A model generated the notes under the pieces. That model made no database searches and was not told where the DNA came from. It worked only from the letters and a program-made list of their open reading frames with translations. Positions 49,699 through 60,308 of a stretch of 64,000 nt of DNA are shown in pieces. The position numbers and the translations under genes are program-made. Numbering within the stretch: the stretch's first letter is position 1; each line of letters begins with the position of its first letter. This stretch comes from Burkholderia pyrrocinia (GTDB lineage Bacteria; Pseudomonadota; Gammaproteobacteria; Burkholderiales; Burkholderiaceae), in assembly GCF_003330765.1 (NCBI RefSeq), contig NZ_CP024902.1, positions 3,286,001-3,350,000 of the forward strand, read 5' to 3'.

Positions 49699-49898
49699 GA
49701 CAATTCCCTTTTCATCTTGTTGTGCCTGCGCGGCGAAGTTGGGGGACGCCGGCAGACCGGCGTCCGGCCTCGCGGACGCGGGCCGCCTGATCGGCATATT
49801 AGCACCTGTTAAAATTCTGCGATCCCTGAAACGCGCGCTTAAAAAGCGCGCCGGCGGGCCGGCATTTCCGGCCGCCACCAACGAAGCCTTCTACCAGC

Positions 49899-51680
49899 AT
49901 GCTGCCAGCACACAAACAGACCCTCGAAGCCCTGCTCGCGGATAGCGTCAAGCAGGTCGCACACGCGCTGAAAGGCGCCGACGCCGCGTTCGTCGCCCCG
50001 GCCATCACGCTGGAGCGCCCGAAGGTCGCCGCGCACGGCGACGTCGCGTGCAACGTCGCGATGCAGCTCGCGAAGCCGCTCGGCGCGAACCCGCGCCAGC
50101 TCGCCGAGCAGATCGTCGCCGCGCTCAACGCGCAGCCGGCCGCGCAAGGGCTCGTCGAAGCCGCCGAGATCGCCGGCCCCGGCTTCATCAACCTGCGCCT
50201 GTCGGCCGCCGCGAAGCAGGCGGTGATCGCCGCCGTGTTCGACCAGGGCCGCGCATTCGGCACGTCGGATCGCGAGAAAGGCAAGCAGGTGCTGCTCGAA
50301 TTCGTGTCGGCGAACCCGACCGGCCCGCTGCATGTCGGCCACGGCCGCCAGGCCGCGCTCGGCGACGTGCTCGCGAACGTGATCGCGAGCCAGGGTTACG
50401 CGGTGCACCGCGAGTTCTACTACAACGACGCGGGCGTGCAGATCGGCAACCTCGCGATCTCGACGCAGGCGCGCGCGCGCGGCCTGAAGCCGGGCGACGC
50501 GGGCTGGCCGGAAGCCGCGTACAACGGCGAATACATCGCCGACATCGCACGCGACTACCTGAACGGCGAAACGGTCGCCGCATCGGACGGCGAGCCGGTC
50601 AAGGGCGCGGGCGACGTCGAGGATCTCGACGCGATCCGCAAGTTCGCGGTCACGTACCTGCGTCGCGAGCAGGACATGGACCTGCAGGCGTTCGGCGTAA
50701 AGTTCGACCAGTACTACCTCGAGTCGTCGCTGTACAGCGAAGGCCGCGTCGAGAAGACGGTCGACGCGCTGATCAAGGCCGGCATGACCTACGAGCAGGA
50801 CGGCGCGCTGTGGCTGCGCACGACCGACGAAGGCGACGACAAGGATCGCGTGATGCGCAAGTCGGACGGCACGTACACGTACTTCGTGCCGGACGTCGCG
50901 TACCACGTGGCGAAGTGGGAGCGCGGCTTCACGAAGGTGATCAACATCCAGGGCTCGGACCACCACGGCACGATCGCGCGCGTGCGCGCGGGCCTGCAGG
51001 GGCTGCACGTCGGGATCCCGAAGGGCTATCCCGACTACGTGCTGCACAAGATGGTCACCGTGATGCGCGACGGCCAGGAAGTGAAGCTCTCGAAGCGCGC
51101 GGGCAGCTACGTGACGGTGCGCGACCTGATCGAATGGTCGGGCGGCGCGGCGCCGGGCCAGGAAGCGGCGCCCGACCTGATCGACGAGGCGACCATCACG
51201 CGCGGCCGCGACGCGGTGCGCTTCTTCCTGATCTCGCGCAAGGCCGATACCGAGTTCGTGTTCGACATCGACCTCGCGCTGAAACAGAACGACGAAAACC
51301 CGGTCTATTACGTCCAGTACGCGCATGCGCGGATCTGCTCGGTGCTCAACGAATGGAAGTCGCGCTACAACGGCGATGCCGCGCAGCTGCCGGGCGCCGA
51401 CCTGTCGCAGCTGACGAGCGCGCAGGCCGCGTCGCTGATGCAAAAGCTCGCCGAGTACCCGGACATGCTCACGCACGCGGCGAACGAGCTGGCGCCGCAC
51501 GCGGTCGCGTTCTACCTGCGCGATCTCGCTGGCGAATTCCACTCGTTCTACAATGCGGAGCGCGTGCTGGTCGACGACGAAGCGCCGCGCAATGCGCGCG
51601 CAGCGCTCCTCGCCGCGACCCGGCAGGTACTCGAGAACGGCCTGGCGGTGCTCGGCGTGTCCGCGCCCGCCAAGATGTAA
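49899..51680 (+). CDS. argS: Arginyl-tRNA synthetase
   Basis: Charges tRNA-Arg. It has 593 residues, a class I enzyme. The HIGH motif is HVGH at 145-148 and the KMSK-like motif is KLSK at 396-399. An N-terminal Add-1 domain (about 5-110) and a C-terminal DALR anticodon-binding domain (about 470-593) are present. It begins an argS-SPOR-dsbA-SDR row in one direction. Confidence 0.96.
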   Translation: MLPAHKQTLEALLADSVKQVAHALKGADAAFVAPAITLERPKVAAHGDVACNVAMQLAKPLGANPRQLAEQIVAALNAQPAAQGLVEAAEIAGPGFINLRLSAAAKQAVIAAVFDQGRAFGTSDREKGKQVLLEFVSANPTGPLHVGHGRQAALGDVLANVIASQGYAVHREFYYNDAGVQIGNLAISTQARARGLKPGDAGWPEAAYNGEYIADIARDYLNGETVAASDGEPVKGAGDVEDLDAIRKFAVTYLRREQDMDLQAFGVKFDQYYLESSLYSEGRVEKTVDALIKAGMTYEQDGALWLRTTDEGDDKDRVMRKSDGTYTYFVPDVAYHVAKWERGFTKVINIQGSDHHGTIARVRAGLQGLHVGIPKGYPDYVLHKMVTVMRDGQEVKLSKRAGSYVTVRDLIEWSGGAAPGQEAAPDLIDEATITRGRDAVRFFLISRKADTEFVFDIDLALKQNDENPVYYVQYAHARICSVLNEWKSRYNGDAAQLPGADLSQLTSAQAASLMQKLAEYPDMLTHAANELAPHAVAFYLRDLAGEFHSFYNAERVLVDDEAPRNARAALLAATRQVLENGLAVLGVSAPAKM

Positions 51681-51789
51681 GCGGCCCGAACCGGGCAGCG
51701 AATGGCCGCGGCAGCGCCCGCCGTCGGATACCCGCCGCCGGATGCCCGTCGCAGCCCTTTCACGATTCTTTTTGCAGGTGACTCAAGCA

Positions 51790-52674
51790 ATGGCACAAGC
51801 ACGCCGCACTTCGAAGCAATCGAAACAAGCCGGAGGAACATTTCTTGGAATCGTGCTGGGCCTGATCGTCGGCCTCGCGATCGCGGTGGTGGTGGCGCTC
51901 TACATCACGCGTTCGCCGTCGCCATTCGTGTCGAAGGTCGCGCCGCCGCCGGCCGACAACGGTGCGAGCCAGCCGCAGCAGTTCGACCCGAACCGCGCGC
52001 TGCAGGGCAAGACGCCCGGCCAGCCGGTGCCGCAGGCCGCGCAGCCCGCGCCGCCCAACACCGCGCCCGGCCAGGCCGCGAACCAGACGCAGGGCGGCCT
52101 GCTGCCGGAGCCGCAGATCGTCGAAGTGCCGCCGTCGGCCAACGGGTCGAGCGGCTCGAACAGCACCGGCAGCTCGAACGGCACGACCGCGTCGAACAAT
52201 GCGTCGTCGGGCAACGGCGTCGCCGTCGCGCCGAAGCCGGCCGACAACACGCCGCCGAAGAAGACGCAGCCGCAGCAGCAGGCCGGCGAGGACGACCTCG
52301 CGCGCTTCGCCGCGCAGAAGCAGGCACAGCAGGCCGCCGCGCAAAAGCAGCAGCAACTGGCCGCGAACACGCCGAAACCGACGTCGTCGGCCACGGCCGC
52401 CGCGGCCGCGAAGCCGCCGACCGCGAGCGACGCGAATACCGGCTACTTCCTGCAGGTCGGCGCGTATAAAACGGAAGGCGACGCCGAGCAGCAGCGCGCG
52501 CGCCTCGGCTTCCAGGGCTTCGAGTCGAAGGTGTCGAAGCGCGACGTCAGCGGCGTGACCTATTTCCGCGTGCGCGTTGGCCCGTTCTCGAAGTTCGAGG
52601 ATATGAACTCGGCCCGTCAACGCCTGTCCGATGCAGGTGTCGACACGGCGGTGATCCGCTTCACGAAGCAGTAA
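51790..52674 (+). CDS. SPOR-domain membrane protein (FtsN-like)
   Basis: A 294-residue bitopic protein. It has a short basic cytoplasmic part, a helix (about 16-40), a long Pro/Gln/Asn-rich periplasmic linker (about 45-215) and a C-terminal SPOR domain (about 217-294: GYFLQVGAYKTEGDAEQQRA, YFRVRVGPFSKFEDM). SPOR domains bind denuded septal peptidoglycan, so a role in cell division like FtsN is likely. It is located between argS and dsbA, where Burkholderia relatives keep it. Confidence 0.9.
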   Translation: MAQARRTSKQSKQAGGTFLGIVLGLIVGLAIAVVVALYITRSPSPFVSKVAPPPADNGASQPQQFDPNRALQGKTPGQPVPQAAQPAPPNTAPGQAANQTQGGLLPEPQIVEVPPSANGSSGSNSTGSSNGTTASNNASSGNGVAVAPKPADNTPPKKTQPQQQAGEDDLARFAAQKQAQQAAAQKQQQLAANTPKPTSSATAAAAAKPPTASDANTGYFLQVGAYKTEGDAEQQRARLGFQGFESKVSKRDVSGVTYFRVRVGPFSKFEDMNSARQRLSDAGVDTAVIRFTKQ

Positions 52675-52743
52675 GCAGCCGGCCGAGCCCACGCAGAACC
52701 CGTTACGTTTCGTAACCCGAGCAACTGATTTGACGTTCACAAC

Positions 52744-53382
52744 ATGAAAAAACTGCTTAGCACGCTCCTTCTGTCCCTGGGCCTCGCGGCCGGCTTCGCC
52801 CAGGCTTCGGCCGCCGCGCCGGTCGCCGGCAAGGACTTCGAGGTGATGAAGTCGCCGCAGCCGGTGTCCGCGCCGGCCGGCAAGGTCGAGGTGATCGAGT
52901 TCTTCTGGTACGGCTGCCCGCACTGCTACGAATTCGAGCCGACGATCGAGGCCTGGGTGAAGAAGCAGGGCAACAACATCGACTTCAAGCGCGTGCCGGT
53001 CGCATTCCGTGACGATTTCGTCCCGCACTCGAAGCTGTTCTACGCGGTGTCCGCGCTCGGCATCTCCGAGAAGGTCACGCCGGCGATCTTCAACGCGATC
53101 CACAAGCAGAAGAACTACCTGCTGACGCCGCAGGCGCAGGCCGACTTCCTGGCCACGCAGGGCGTCGACAAGAAGCAGTTCACCGACGCGTACAACTCGT
53201 TCAGCGTGCAGGGCGAGGTGAACCAGTCGGCCAAGCTGCTGAAGGACTACGCGATCGACGGCGTGCCGACGGTCGTCGTCCAGGGCAAGTACAAGACAGG
53301 CCCCGCTTACACGAACAGCATCCCGGGCACCGCGCAGGTGCTCGACTTCCTCGTGAAGCAGGTTCAGGACAAGAAGCTCTGA
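52744..53382 (+). CDS. dsbA: Thiol:disulfide interchange protein DsbA
   Basis: Periplasmic oxidant that introduces disulfides into exported proteins. It has 212 residues and a signal peptide to about residue 24 (AQASAAA). The active site CPHC is at 58-61, with cis-Pro in GVPTVVV. The inserted helical domain is in between. It lies 69 bases after the SPOR gene; no clear ribosome binding site, and no terminator before it. Confidence 0.95.
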   Translation: MKKLLSTLLLSLGLAAGFAQASAAAPVAGKDFEVMKSPQPVSAPAGKVEVIEFFWYGCPHCYEFEPTIEAWVKKQGNNIDFKRVPVAFRDDFVPHSKLFYAVSALGISEKVTPAIFNAIHKQKNYLLTPQAQADFLATQGVDKKQFTDAYNSFSVQGEVNQSAKLLKDYAIDGVPTVVVQGKYKTGPAYTNSIPGTAQVLDFLVKQVQDKKL

Positions 53383-53401
53383 TCCCCGCCCGCGCGCCGG
53401 C

Positions 53402-54175
53402 ATGACTACTCCGCTGAAGGTCTTCATCACCGGCGCGTCGAGCGGCCTCGGCCTCGCGATGGCCGAGGAATACGCCCGCCAGGGCGCCACGCTCGCGCTC
53501 GTCGCGCGCCGCCCCGATGCGCTCGATGCGTTCGCGCGGCGCTTCCCCAAGCTGTCCATCTCCGTCTATTCCGCCGACGTGCGCGACGCCGACGCGCTCG
53601 CGACGGCCGCCGCGTCGTTCATCGCGACGCACGGCTGCCCCGACGTCGTGATCGCGAACGCGGGCATCAGCCAGGGCGCCGTCACGGGCCAGGGCGATCT
53701 CGCGACATTTCGCGACGTGATGGACATCAACTACTACGGGATGGTCGCGACGTTCGAGCCGTTCGTCGGCCCGATGACGGCCGCGCGCCACGGCACGCTG
53801 GTCGGCGTCGCGAGCGTCGCCGGCGTGCGCGGTCTGCCCGGCTCCGGCGCGTACAGCGCGTCGAAATCGGCCGCGATCAAGTATCTCGAATCGCTGCGCG
53901 TCGAGCTGCGCGCGGCCGGCGTCGGCGTCGTGACGATCGCGCCCGGCTACATCCGCACGCCGATGACGGCGCACAACCCGTACCGGATGCCGTTCCTGAT
54001 GGACGCCGACCGCTTCGCCGCGCGCGCGGCACGCGCGATCGCGCGGCAGCATGCGTTCCGCGTCATTCCGTGGCAGATGGGCGTCGTCGCGAAGGTGCTG
54101 CACGTGCTGCCGCGCTGGCTCTACGACCGCCTGTTCGAAAAGGCGCCGCGCAAGCCGAAGGCCGGCACGCGCTGA
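53402..54175 (+). CDS. Short-chain dehydrogenase/reductase
   Basis: A 257-residue NAD(P)-dependent oxidoreductase of the classical SDR family: cofactor loop GASSGLG (11-17), NAG at 86-88, catalytic Ser138, Tyr151 and Lys155. A C-terminal region after residue 200 with a hydrophobic stretch (VVAKVLHVLPRWLYDRLF) suggests membrane association. It is 19 bases after dsbA. The substrate is unknown. Confidence 0.88.
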   Translation: MTTPLKVFITGASSGLGLAMAEEYARQGATLALVARRPDALDAFARRFPKLSISVYSADVRDADALATAAASFIATHGCPDVVIANAGISQGAVTGQGDLATFRDVMDINYYGMVATFEPFVGPMTAARHGTLVGVASVAGVRGLPGSGAYSASKSAAIKYLESLRVELRAAGVGVVTIAPGYIRTPMTAHNPYRMPFLMDADRFAARAARAIARQHAFRVIPWQMGVVAKVLHVLPRWLYDRLFEKAPRKPKAGTR

Positions 54176-54603
54176 CGCACCGCAGGCCCGGCACGCGCGA
54201 CGCGCGCCGGGCCACATCGCCGCGTCGACGTTTCGGTTTCGCGGCACTTGCCGCGGCGTCCGCGCCGCTCCCGACGCGCCGATCTCCAGCACCTCTGCCC
54301 CCGCTTCTCCCGCTTCTCCCGCTTCTCCCGCTTCTCCCGCTTCTCCCGCTTCTCCCGCTTCTCCCGCTTCTCCCGCTTCTCCCGCTTCTCCCGCCGCCCA
54401 GCCAGCACCCTCCCGCCGCGTCAACATCCGTTCCGTCGCGAACGCAGCCTTTGTTCGGTCAATTCGCCGCGTTCCGGCGCCTTTTTTCACGCGTCGCGCG
54501 CTTTGGCGCTATGCTATTCGCCAGCCGCGCCGGCCCCGCCCGCTTCCGGGTCGCGCCCGCATCCCGTCATCAAGCAAAAAGCACAAGCCACGTGGGAGAT
54601 CCT
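54176..54603. other. Intergenic region with minisatellite, upstream of the peptide-binding protein gene
   Basis: A 428-base gap. It holds the ten-copy 9-bp repeat at 54302-54391 and otherwise GC-rich sequence without a supported gene. The binding-protein gene's ribosome binding site (GTGGGAGATCCT) ends the region. Long open frames crossing the repeat on both strands are produced by the repeat itself. Confidence 0.6.
54302..54391. repeat. Minisatellite: ten perfect copies of CGCTTCTCC
   Basis: Ten consecutive identical 9-base units, 90 bases in total. One strand is pyrimidine-only apart from a G per unit. Because the unit is a multiple of three, every frame stays open and encodes tripeptide repeats (PAS, LLP, GEA), but none is attached to a credible gene. 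Perfect identity implies recent expansion and likely length variation between strains. Confidence 0.93.
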
Positions 54604-56199
54604 ATGCACGTCAAGCTGTTCGCCGCGGCCGCGGTCGCCGCCGCACTCGCCGCCCCCGGCCTCGCCGCCGCCAAGCCGCTCACCGTCTGCACGGAATCGA
54701 GCCCGGACGGCTTCGACGTCGTGCAATACAACTCGCTCGTCACGACCAACGCGTCGGCCGACGTGCTCTTCAACACGCTCGTGTCGTACGACGAAGCCGC
54801 GAAGAAGGTCGTGCCCGCGCTCGCCGACAAATGGGAAGCGAGCGCCGACGGCCTCACCTACACGTTCCACCTGCGCCCGAACGTCGCGTTCCAGACCACC
54901 GACTATTTCAAGCCGGGCCGCGCGCTCGACGCGGACGACGTCGTGTTCACATTCACACGGATGCTCGACGATTCGAACCCGTGGCACAAGGTGGCCGGCG
55001 CGAGCGGCTTCCCGCACGCGCAGTCGATGGGCCTCGTGAAGCTCGTAAAGTCGGTCACGAAGGTCGACGACAGCACGGTGAAGTTCGTGCTGAACGAGCC
55101 GAACGCGACGTTCGTGCCGATCCTGACGATGGGCTTCGCGTCGATCTACTCGGCCGAATACGCGAACCAGTTGCTGAAGGCCGGCAAGCAGGCCGACCTG
55201 AACGCGAAGCCGGTCGGCACGGGCCCGTTCGTGCTGAAGAGCTATACGAAGGACGCACTGATCCGCTACGACGTGAACCCCACGTACTGGGGCACGAAGC
55301 CGAAGGTCGACCGGCTGATCTATGCGATCACGCCCGACGCGTCGGTGCGCCTGCAGAAGGTAAAGGCCGGCGAATGCCAGATCGCGCTGTCGCCGAAACC
55401 GCAGGACGTGCTCGCCGCGAAGGGCGAAAGCGCGCTGAAGGTCGTGCAGACGCCCGCGTTCATGACCGCGTTCGTCGCGCTGAACACGCAGAAGAAGCCG
55501 CTCGACAACGACAAGGTACGCGAGGCGCTGAACCTCGCGTTCGACCGCACGACCTACCTGAAGGTCGTGTTCGACAACACCGCGACGGCCGCGAACAACC
55601 CGTATCCGCCGAACACGTGGAGCTACGCGAAGGACGTCGCGCCGTATGCGTACGATCCCGCGAAGGCGAAGCAGCTGCTCGCGCAGGCCGGCTTCCCGAA
55701 CGGCTTCTCGACGACGATCTGGACGCGCCCGACCGGCAGCGTGCTGAACCCGAACCCGAAGGTCGGCGCGGAACTGCTGCAGGCCGACCTCGCGAAGATC
55801 GGCGTGAAGGCCGATGTGAAGGTGATCGAATGGGGCGAGCTGATCAAGCAGGCGAAGCTCGGCCAGCATGACATGCTGTTCATGGGCTGGGCCGGCGACA
55901 ACGGCGATCCGGACAACTACCTGTCGCCGCTGTTCAGCTGCAACGCGGTGAAGTCGGGCATCAACTTCGCGCGCTTCTGCGACGCGCAACTCGACAAGCT
56001 GATCGCCGACGGCAAGTCGACCGCCGACCAGGCCAAGCGTGCGAAGCTGTACGAAGCGGCGCAGAAGATCATCCACGAGCAGGCGCTGTGGATCCCGCTC
56101 GGCTACCCGACCGCGGCGGCGCTCACGCGCGCGAACGTGAGCGGCTATCGCGTGAGTCCGTTCGGACGACAGAACTTCACGACGGTCTCCGTGCAATAA
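54604..56199 (+). CDS. ABC transporter substrate-binding protein, dipeptide type (DppA-like)
   Basis: A 531-residue periplasmic protein of the family 5 solute-binding group. A signal peptide runs to about residue 23 (GLAAA). The SBP_bac_5 pattern is clear: LADKWEASADGLTYTFHLR, PVGTGPFVLKSY and GWAGDNGDPDNYLSPLFS. It resembles DppA, which binds dipeptides or haem. No permease or ATPase genes are next to it. The start at 54604 has GGGAG upstream, and the open frame before it crosses the minisatellite. Confidence 0.88.
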   Translation: MHVKLFAAAAVAAALAAPGLAAAKPLTVCTESSPDGFDVVQYNSLVTTNASADVLFNTLVSYDEAAKKVVPALADKWEASADGLTYTFHLRPNVAFQTTDYFKPGRALDADDVVFTFTRMLDDSNPWHKVAGASGFPHAQSMGLVKLVKSVTKVDDSTVKFVLNEPNATFVPILTMGFASIYSAEYANQLLKAGKQADLNAKPVGTGPFVLKSYTKDALIRYDVNPTYWGTKPKVDRLIYAITPDASVRLQKVKAGECQIALSPKPQDVLAAKGESALKVVQTPAFMTAFVALNTQKKPLDNDKVREALNLAFDRTTYLKVVFDNTATAANNPYPPNTWSYAKDVAPYAYDPAKAKQLLAQAGFPNGFSTTIWTRPTGSVLNPNPKVGAELLQADLAKIGVKADVKVIEWGELIKQAKLGQHDMLFMGWAGDNGDPDNYLSPLFSCNAVKSGINFARFCDAQLDKLIADGKSTADQAKRAKLYEAAQKIIHEQALWIPLGYPTAAALTRANVSGYRVSPFGRQNFTTVSVQ

Positions 56200-56220
56200 C
56201 CGCGATAACCGCGCGTGGCG

Positions 56221-56253
56221 CGCAAGCGACGGCGTTCGCACCCGTCGCTTGCG
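56221..56253 (+). terminator. Hairpin downstream of the peptide-binding protein gene
   Basis: Perfect 12-bp stem CGCAAGCGACGG/CCGTCGCTTGCG with a 9-base loop, 22 bases after the stop. No T run follows, so it may be a weak terminator or an mRNA 3' stabiliser. Its right arm overlaps the possible -35 of the next gene. Confidence 0.5.
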
Positions 56254-56278
56254 GCCCGCGCGCTTCGCTTGCTACACT
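56249..56278 (+). promoter_or_regulatory. Possible promoter of the ABC-F gene
   Basis: TTGCGG (56249-56254) and TACACT (56273-56278) are separated by 18 bases. It lies 120 bases before the ABC-F start. Confidence 0.35.
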
Positions 56279-56397
56279 CCGCTCCTATTCCTCATACTGG
56301 ACGCCAGCCAAAGTGAATAACTAAGCCTTCCCAAAATGTTTTCGCCGCCGTGCCACGCACGCCGCGCGAAGGTCTTCACACATTTTCGGAGGTGCTT

Positions 56398-58038
<1,641 letters not shown>

Positions 58039-58161
58039 GGAGAACGAAGCGGTATCAGCTGGCGGTGCGGAACCGCAGCACGCCGTCGTCGCTCTGCTCG
58101 CGCACGCGACGTGCACTTCGTCGTGGTGCGCGCCGAGCAAAGCGCGTAGACATTCATTTCA

Positions 58162-58407
58162 TCACGGTTCAGCGGCAGTGTCGGAACTGGCGAAAAGTCG
58201 CTTGAAAAGGCGTGCCGACTCTCGCAAGCCCTCGTCGGTCAGGACGACCGACTTCGTCTTGTTGACGGGATCGTCGACCAAACCGCGCGCATGCAGCCGG
58301 TTCAGCACCTCCCAGTCGAAACTCTTCCAGGCGCGGTTGTGGTCATGCAGAGTCAAGTAGAGGAGCGCAAGGACCGCGTCATCGATTGCGGCTATGTCGA
58401 CGTTCAT
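58162..58407 (-). CDS. DUF6429 family protein
   Basis: An 81-residue protein with the pattern IDDAVLALLYLTLHDHNRAW and WEVLNRLHARGLVDDPVNKTK, which matches the small family I know as DUF6429. It looks like a winged-helix-like fold with a conserved KSVVLTDEG strand. Its function is unknown. It follows the SWIM-protein gene after 34 bases and is probably co-transcribed with it. GAGGGAAC lies upstream of the ATG. Confidence 0.72.
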   Translation of the reverse strand: MNVDIAAIDDAVLALLYLTLHDHNRAWKSFDWEVLNRLHARGLVDDPVNKTKSVVLTDEGLRESARLFKRLFASSDTAAEP

Positions 58408-58441
58408 CGCATGTTCCCTCCTGATCTTTCGATGCTTCCAT

Positions 58442-60235
58442 TCACCCCGCCGACACGCCGAGCGTCGCAAGCAGCTTGATGAAGTTCCGCTTCGCGCGAT
58501 ACGTTTTCCGAATCGACTCAAGCTCCGCATCGAATTCCGTTTGCTGCCGACGCGCCCCACGCAGCGCGCCGATCTTGCGCACGACGTCGAACGCGTCGTC
58601 GTAGCGCGCATTGCCCGTGCCATGCTCGACCGCAACCGGCAGCAGCCGATGATAGAGCGCAATCGCATCGTCGGGATGCGTCTTCGCGCGCGCGGCTGCC
58701 ATCGCCGACCAGACTGCGGTCGCGACCGGCCCGCCGCAGAACGCGTCCCAGGCCGCCAAGTCATCCTTGTCGGCGAGCAGCAGTTTGACTAGCTCGGTGC
58801 GCGGCGACGGCTGCCAGCCCCACCGCGTCTTCGCGCTCTCCTTCGAGGTTTCCGACTGTCGCGCCAACGTCCGCAAATGCACGAGCGCGCGTTCGCGCAC
58901 GGCATCGCGCCGCGCGGTCTTCGCAGCCACCTTCATCAGCGCGGCGAATTCGTCGGCGGTCGGATTGGTCTCGAAGCGCTGCCAGGCGAGCGCGTCGGCC
59001 CGGTCGAAATCGCGCCGGCGCAGGTATTCGACGATGCAGAAGCCTAGCAGGTCCGAATTGTGCCGCTCGGGCGCTTCCTGGATTCCGCGCTCCGCCCACG
59101 CGAGACCTTCATCGAAACGATCGTGGGCAGCGCACAATTCCGCGATCTGCAGAAACCGGTATGAACCGGACAGATCCTTCGACCAGATGCGGATCAGCGC
59201 GTCGACATCGCCATCGTGCTTCGCCAGCGATTCCATCGCGTGCTCGAGATTCAAACGCACCGTATCGTAGGTACGCCGATCGTCCCGCCCCGGCGGCAGT
59301 AGCGGCAACGCGGACCAATGCTGCTCGACCAGTTCGCGATACCGGGCCAATCCCGTCTCGCCGAGCGGCTCGCCGTAGTTCGGCAGCACGTCGTAGAACG
59401 TATCCCACTGCCCGCCGGCCTGCACGCGGAACAGACGGTCGGCGAGCTTCACCGGATCAGGCCGGGTCCGGCGGCACGCGTCGAGATGCAGGTCCGCCAG
59501 CTCGCGAATCCCCGGCGCGACGCTGCCGTCCGAATCGTCGATCTGCTCGAGGCTCGCTTCCGCGTCCGCGATCGCGAGTTCGGCAAGCTCGACCACCAGC
59601 GCGGCATGAGGGCCGGCCAGTTGCCGGCGCAGCATATCCGCCAGTTCGAACAGGCCTTCCCCGTAGACATGGGCTTCATCCCAGCCGAGCGGCCGCGCCA
59701 CACGCGCCAACTGGCGGACGGCAGCTCTCAGGCTCGCAACATCGCCGGCACTCGCGGCGCGCGCCTCGAACAGCAACCGGTCGCGCAATGACCGGTCGCG
59801 CTCGGCCGCGTCGAGCAGCCAGTTCCGCAGGGCGTCCTCGTCAAGTGCCGCCAGATACTCGCGAATCAGCTCCGCATGGGTCTTGCGCTTGCGCCGCGAA
59901 CGTGTCGGTCCGGGCGTCTCGTCGTGAAAGACCTCCTCGCCGCTGTTTTCAAGCCACGACAATGCGACAGCCACCGCATGCTTGCAAAACGCGCCGCCGT
60001 CGCCGACCGGACAATTGCATGCGTAGTCCAGCGCGCCGTCGTCGCTCACCTCGAATTCGACGTGATAGCGGTACGTGCCGCGCACGGTCGCCGACAGCAC
60101 GCCGTCGCGCTCGGTCAGCCGCGAGACGGCGCCGTCGTGATAATAGGCCTTGCCGCGCTCGAAGGATTTCGGATCGGCCAGCGCCTGGATTTCCGCGAGC
60201 GAGATGACGTCGGAGAGGGAGACATTGCCCGGCAT
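58442..60235 (-). CDS. SWIM zinc-finger protein with helical-repeat C-terminus
   Basis: A 597-residue protein with an N-terminal SWIM zinc finger: Cys73, Cys75, Cys84 and His86 in CNCPVGDGGAFCKH. The long C-terminal part (about 125-590) is a helical, TPR-like array. SWIM domains bind DNA or proteins. The ATG at 60235 is preferred over a GTG 14 codons earlier because a TACAAT -10 box overlaps that GTG. It is paired with DUF6429 downstream. The biological role is unknown; such proteins occur beside SNF2 helicases in other bacteria, none of which is seen here. Confidence 0.82.
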   Translation of the reverse strand: MPGNVSLSDVISLAEIQALADPKSFERGKAYYHDGAVSRLTERDGVLSATVRGTYRYHVEFEVSDDGALDYACNCPVGDGGAFCKHAVAVALSWLENSGEEVFHDETPGPTRSRRKRKTHAELIREYLAALDEDALRNWLLDAAERDRSLRDRLLFEARAASAGDVASLRAAVRQLARVARPLGWDEAHVYGEGLFELADMLRRQLAGPHAALVVELAELAIADAEASLEQIDDSDGSVAPGIRELADLHLDACRRTRPDPVKLADRLFRVQAGGQWDTFYDVLPNYGEPLGETGLARYRELVEQHWSALPLLPPGRDDRRTYDTVRLNLEHAMESLAKHDGDVDALIRIWSKDLSGSYRFLQIAELCAAHDRFDEGLAWAERGIQEAPERHNSDLLGFCIVEYLRRRDFDRADALAWQRFETNPTADEFAALMKVAAKTARRDAVRERALVHLRTLARQSETSKESAKTRWGWQPSPRTELVKLLLADKDDLAAWDAFCGGPVATAVWSAMAAARAKTHPDDAIALYHRLLPVAVEHGTGNARYDDAFDVVRKIGALRGARRQQTEFDAELESIRKTYRAKRNFIKLLATLGVSAG

Positions 60236-60269
60236 GAGTCGCGACAGGTATTCGGATCGAGGGAGAAAA

Positions 60270-60275
60270 TTGTAC
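60270..60275 (-). promoter_or_regulatory. Possible -10 element of the SWIM-DUF6429 operon
   Basis: TACAAT on the minus strand, in GTGTACAATTTTCTCC, about 35 bases before the ATG at 60235. It would put the alternative GTG start outside the transcript. Confidence 0.4.
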
Positions 60276-60308
60276 ACAAGCGCCAGGCTGGCCCCGGCCG
60301 GCGCGCGC

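Noticed and set aside
53201..54490. Minus-strand frame with a Gly-Glu-Ala repeat, possibly a surface repeat protein
   Set aside because: The repeat is the same minisatellite read backwards and the rest is antisense to the SDR and dsbA genes.
54070..54603. Upstream extension of the peptide-binding protein through a Leu-Leu-Pro repeat
   Set aside because: The repeat is a 9-bp minisatellite that is open in every frame. The signal peptide and a good ribosome binding site mark the start at 54604.
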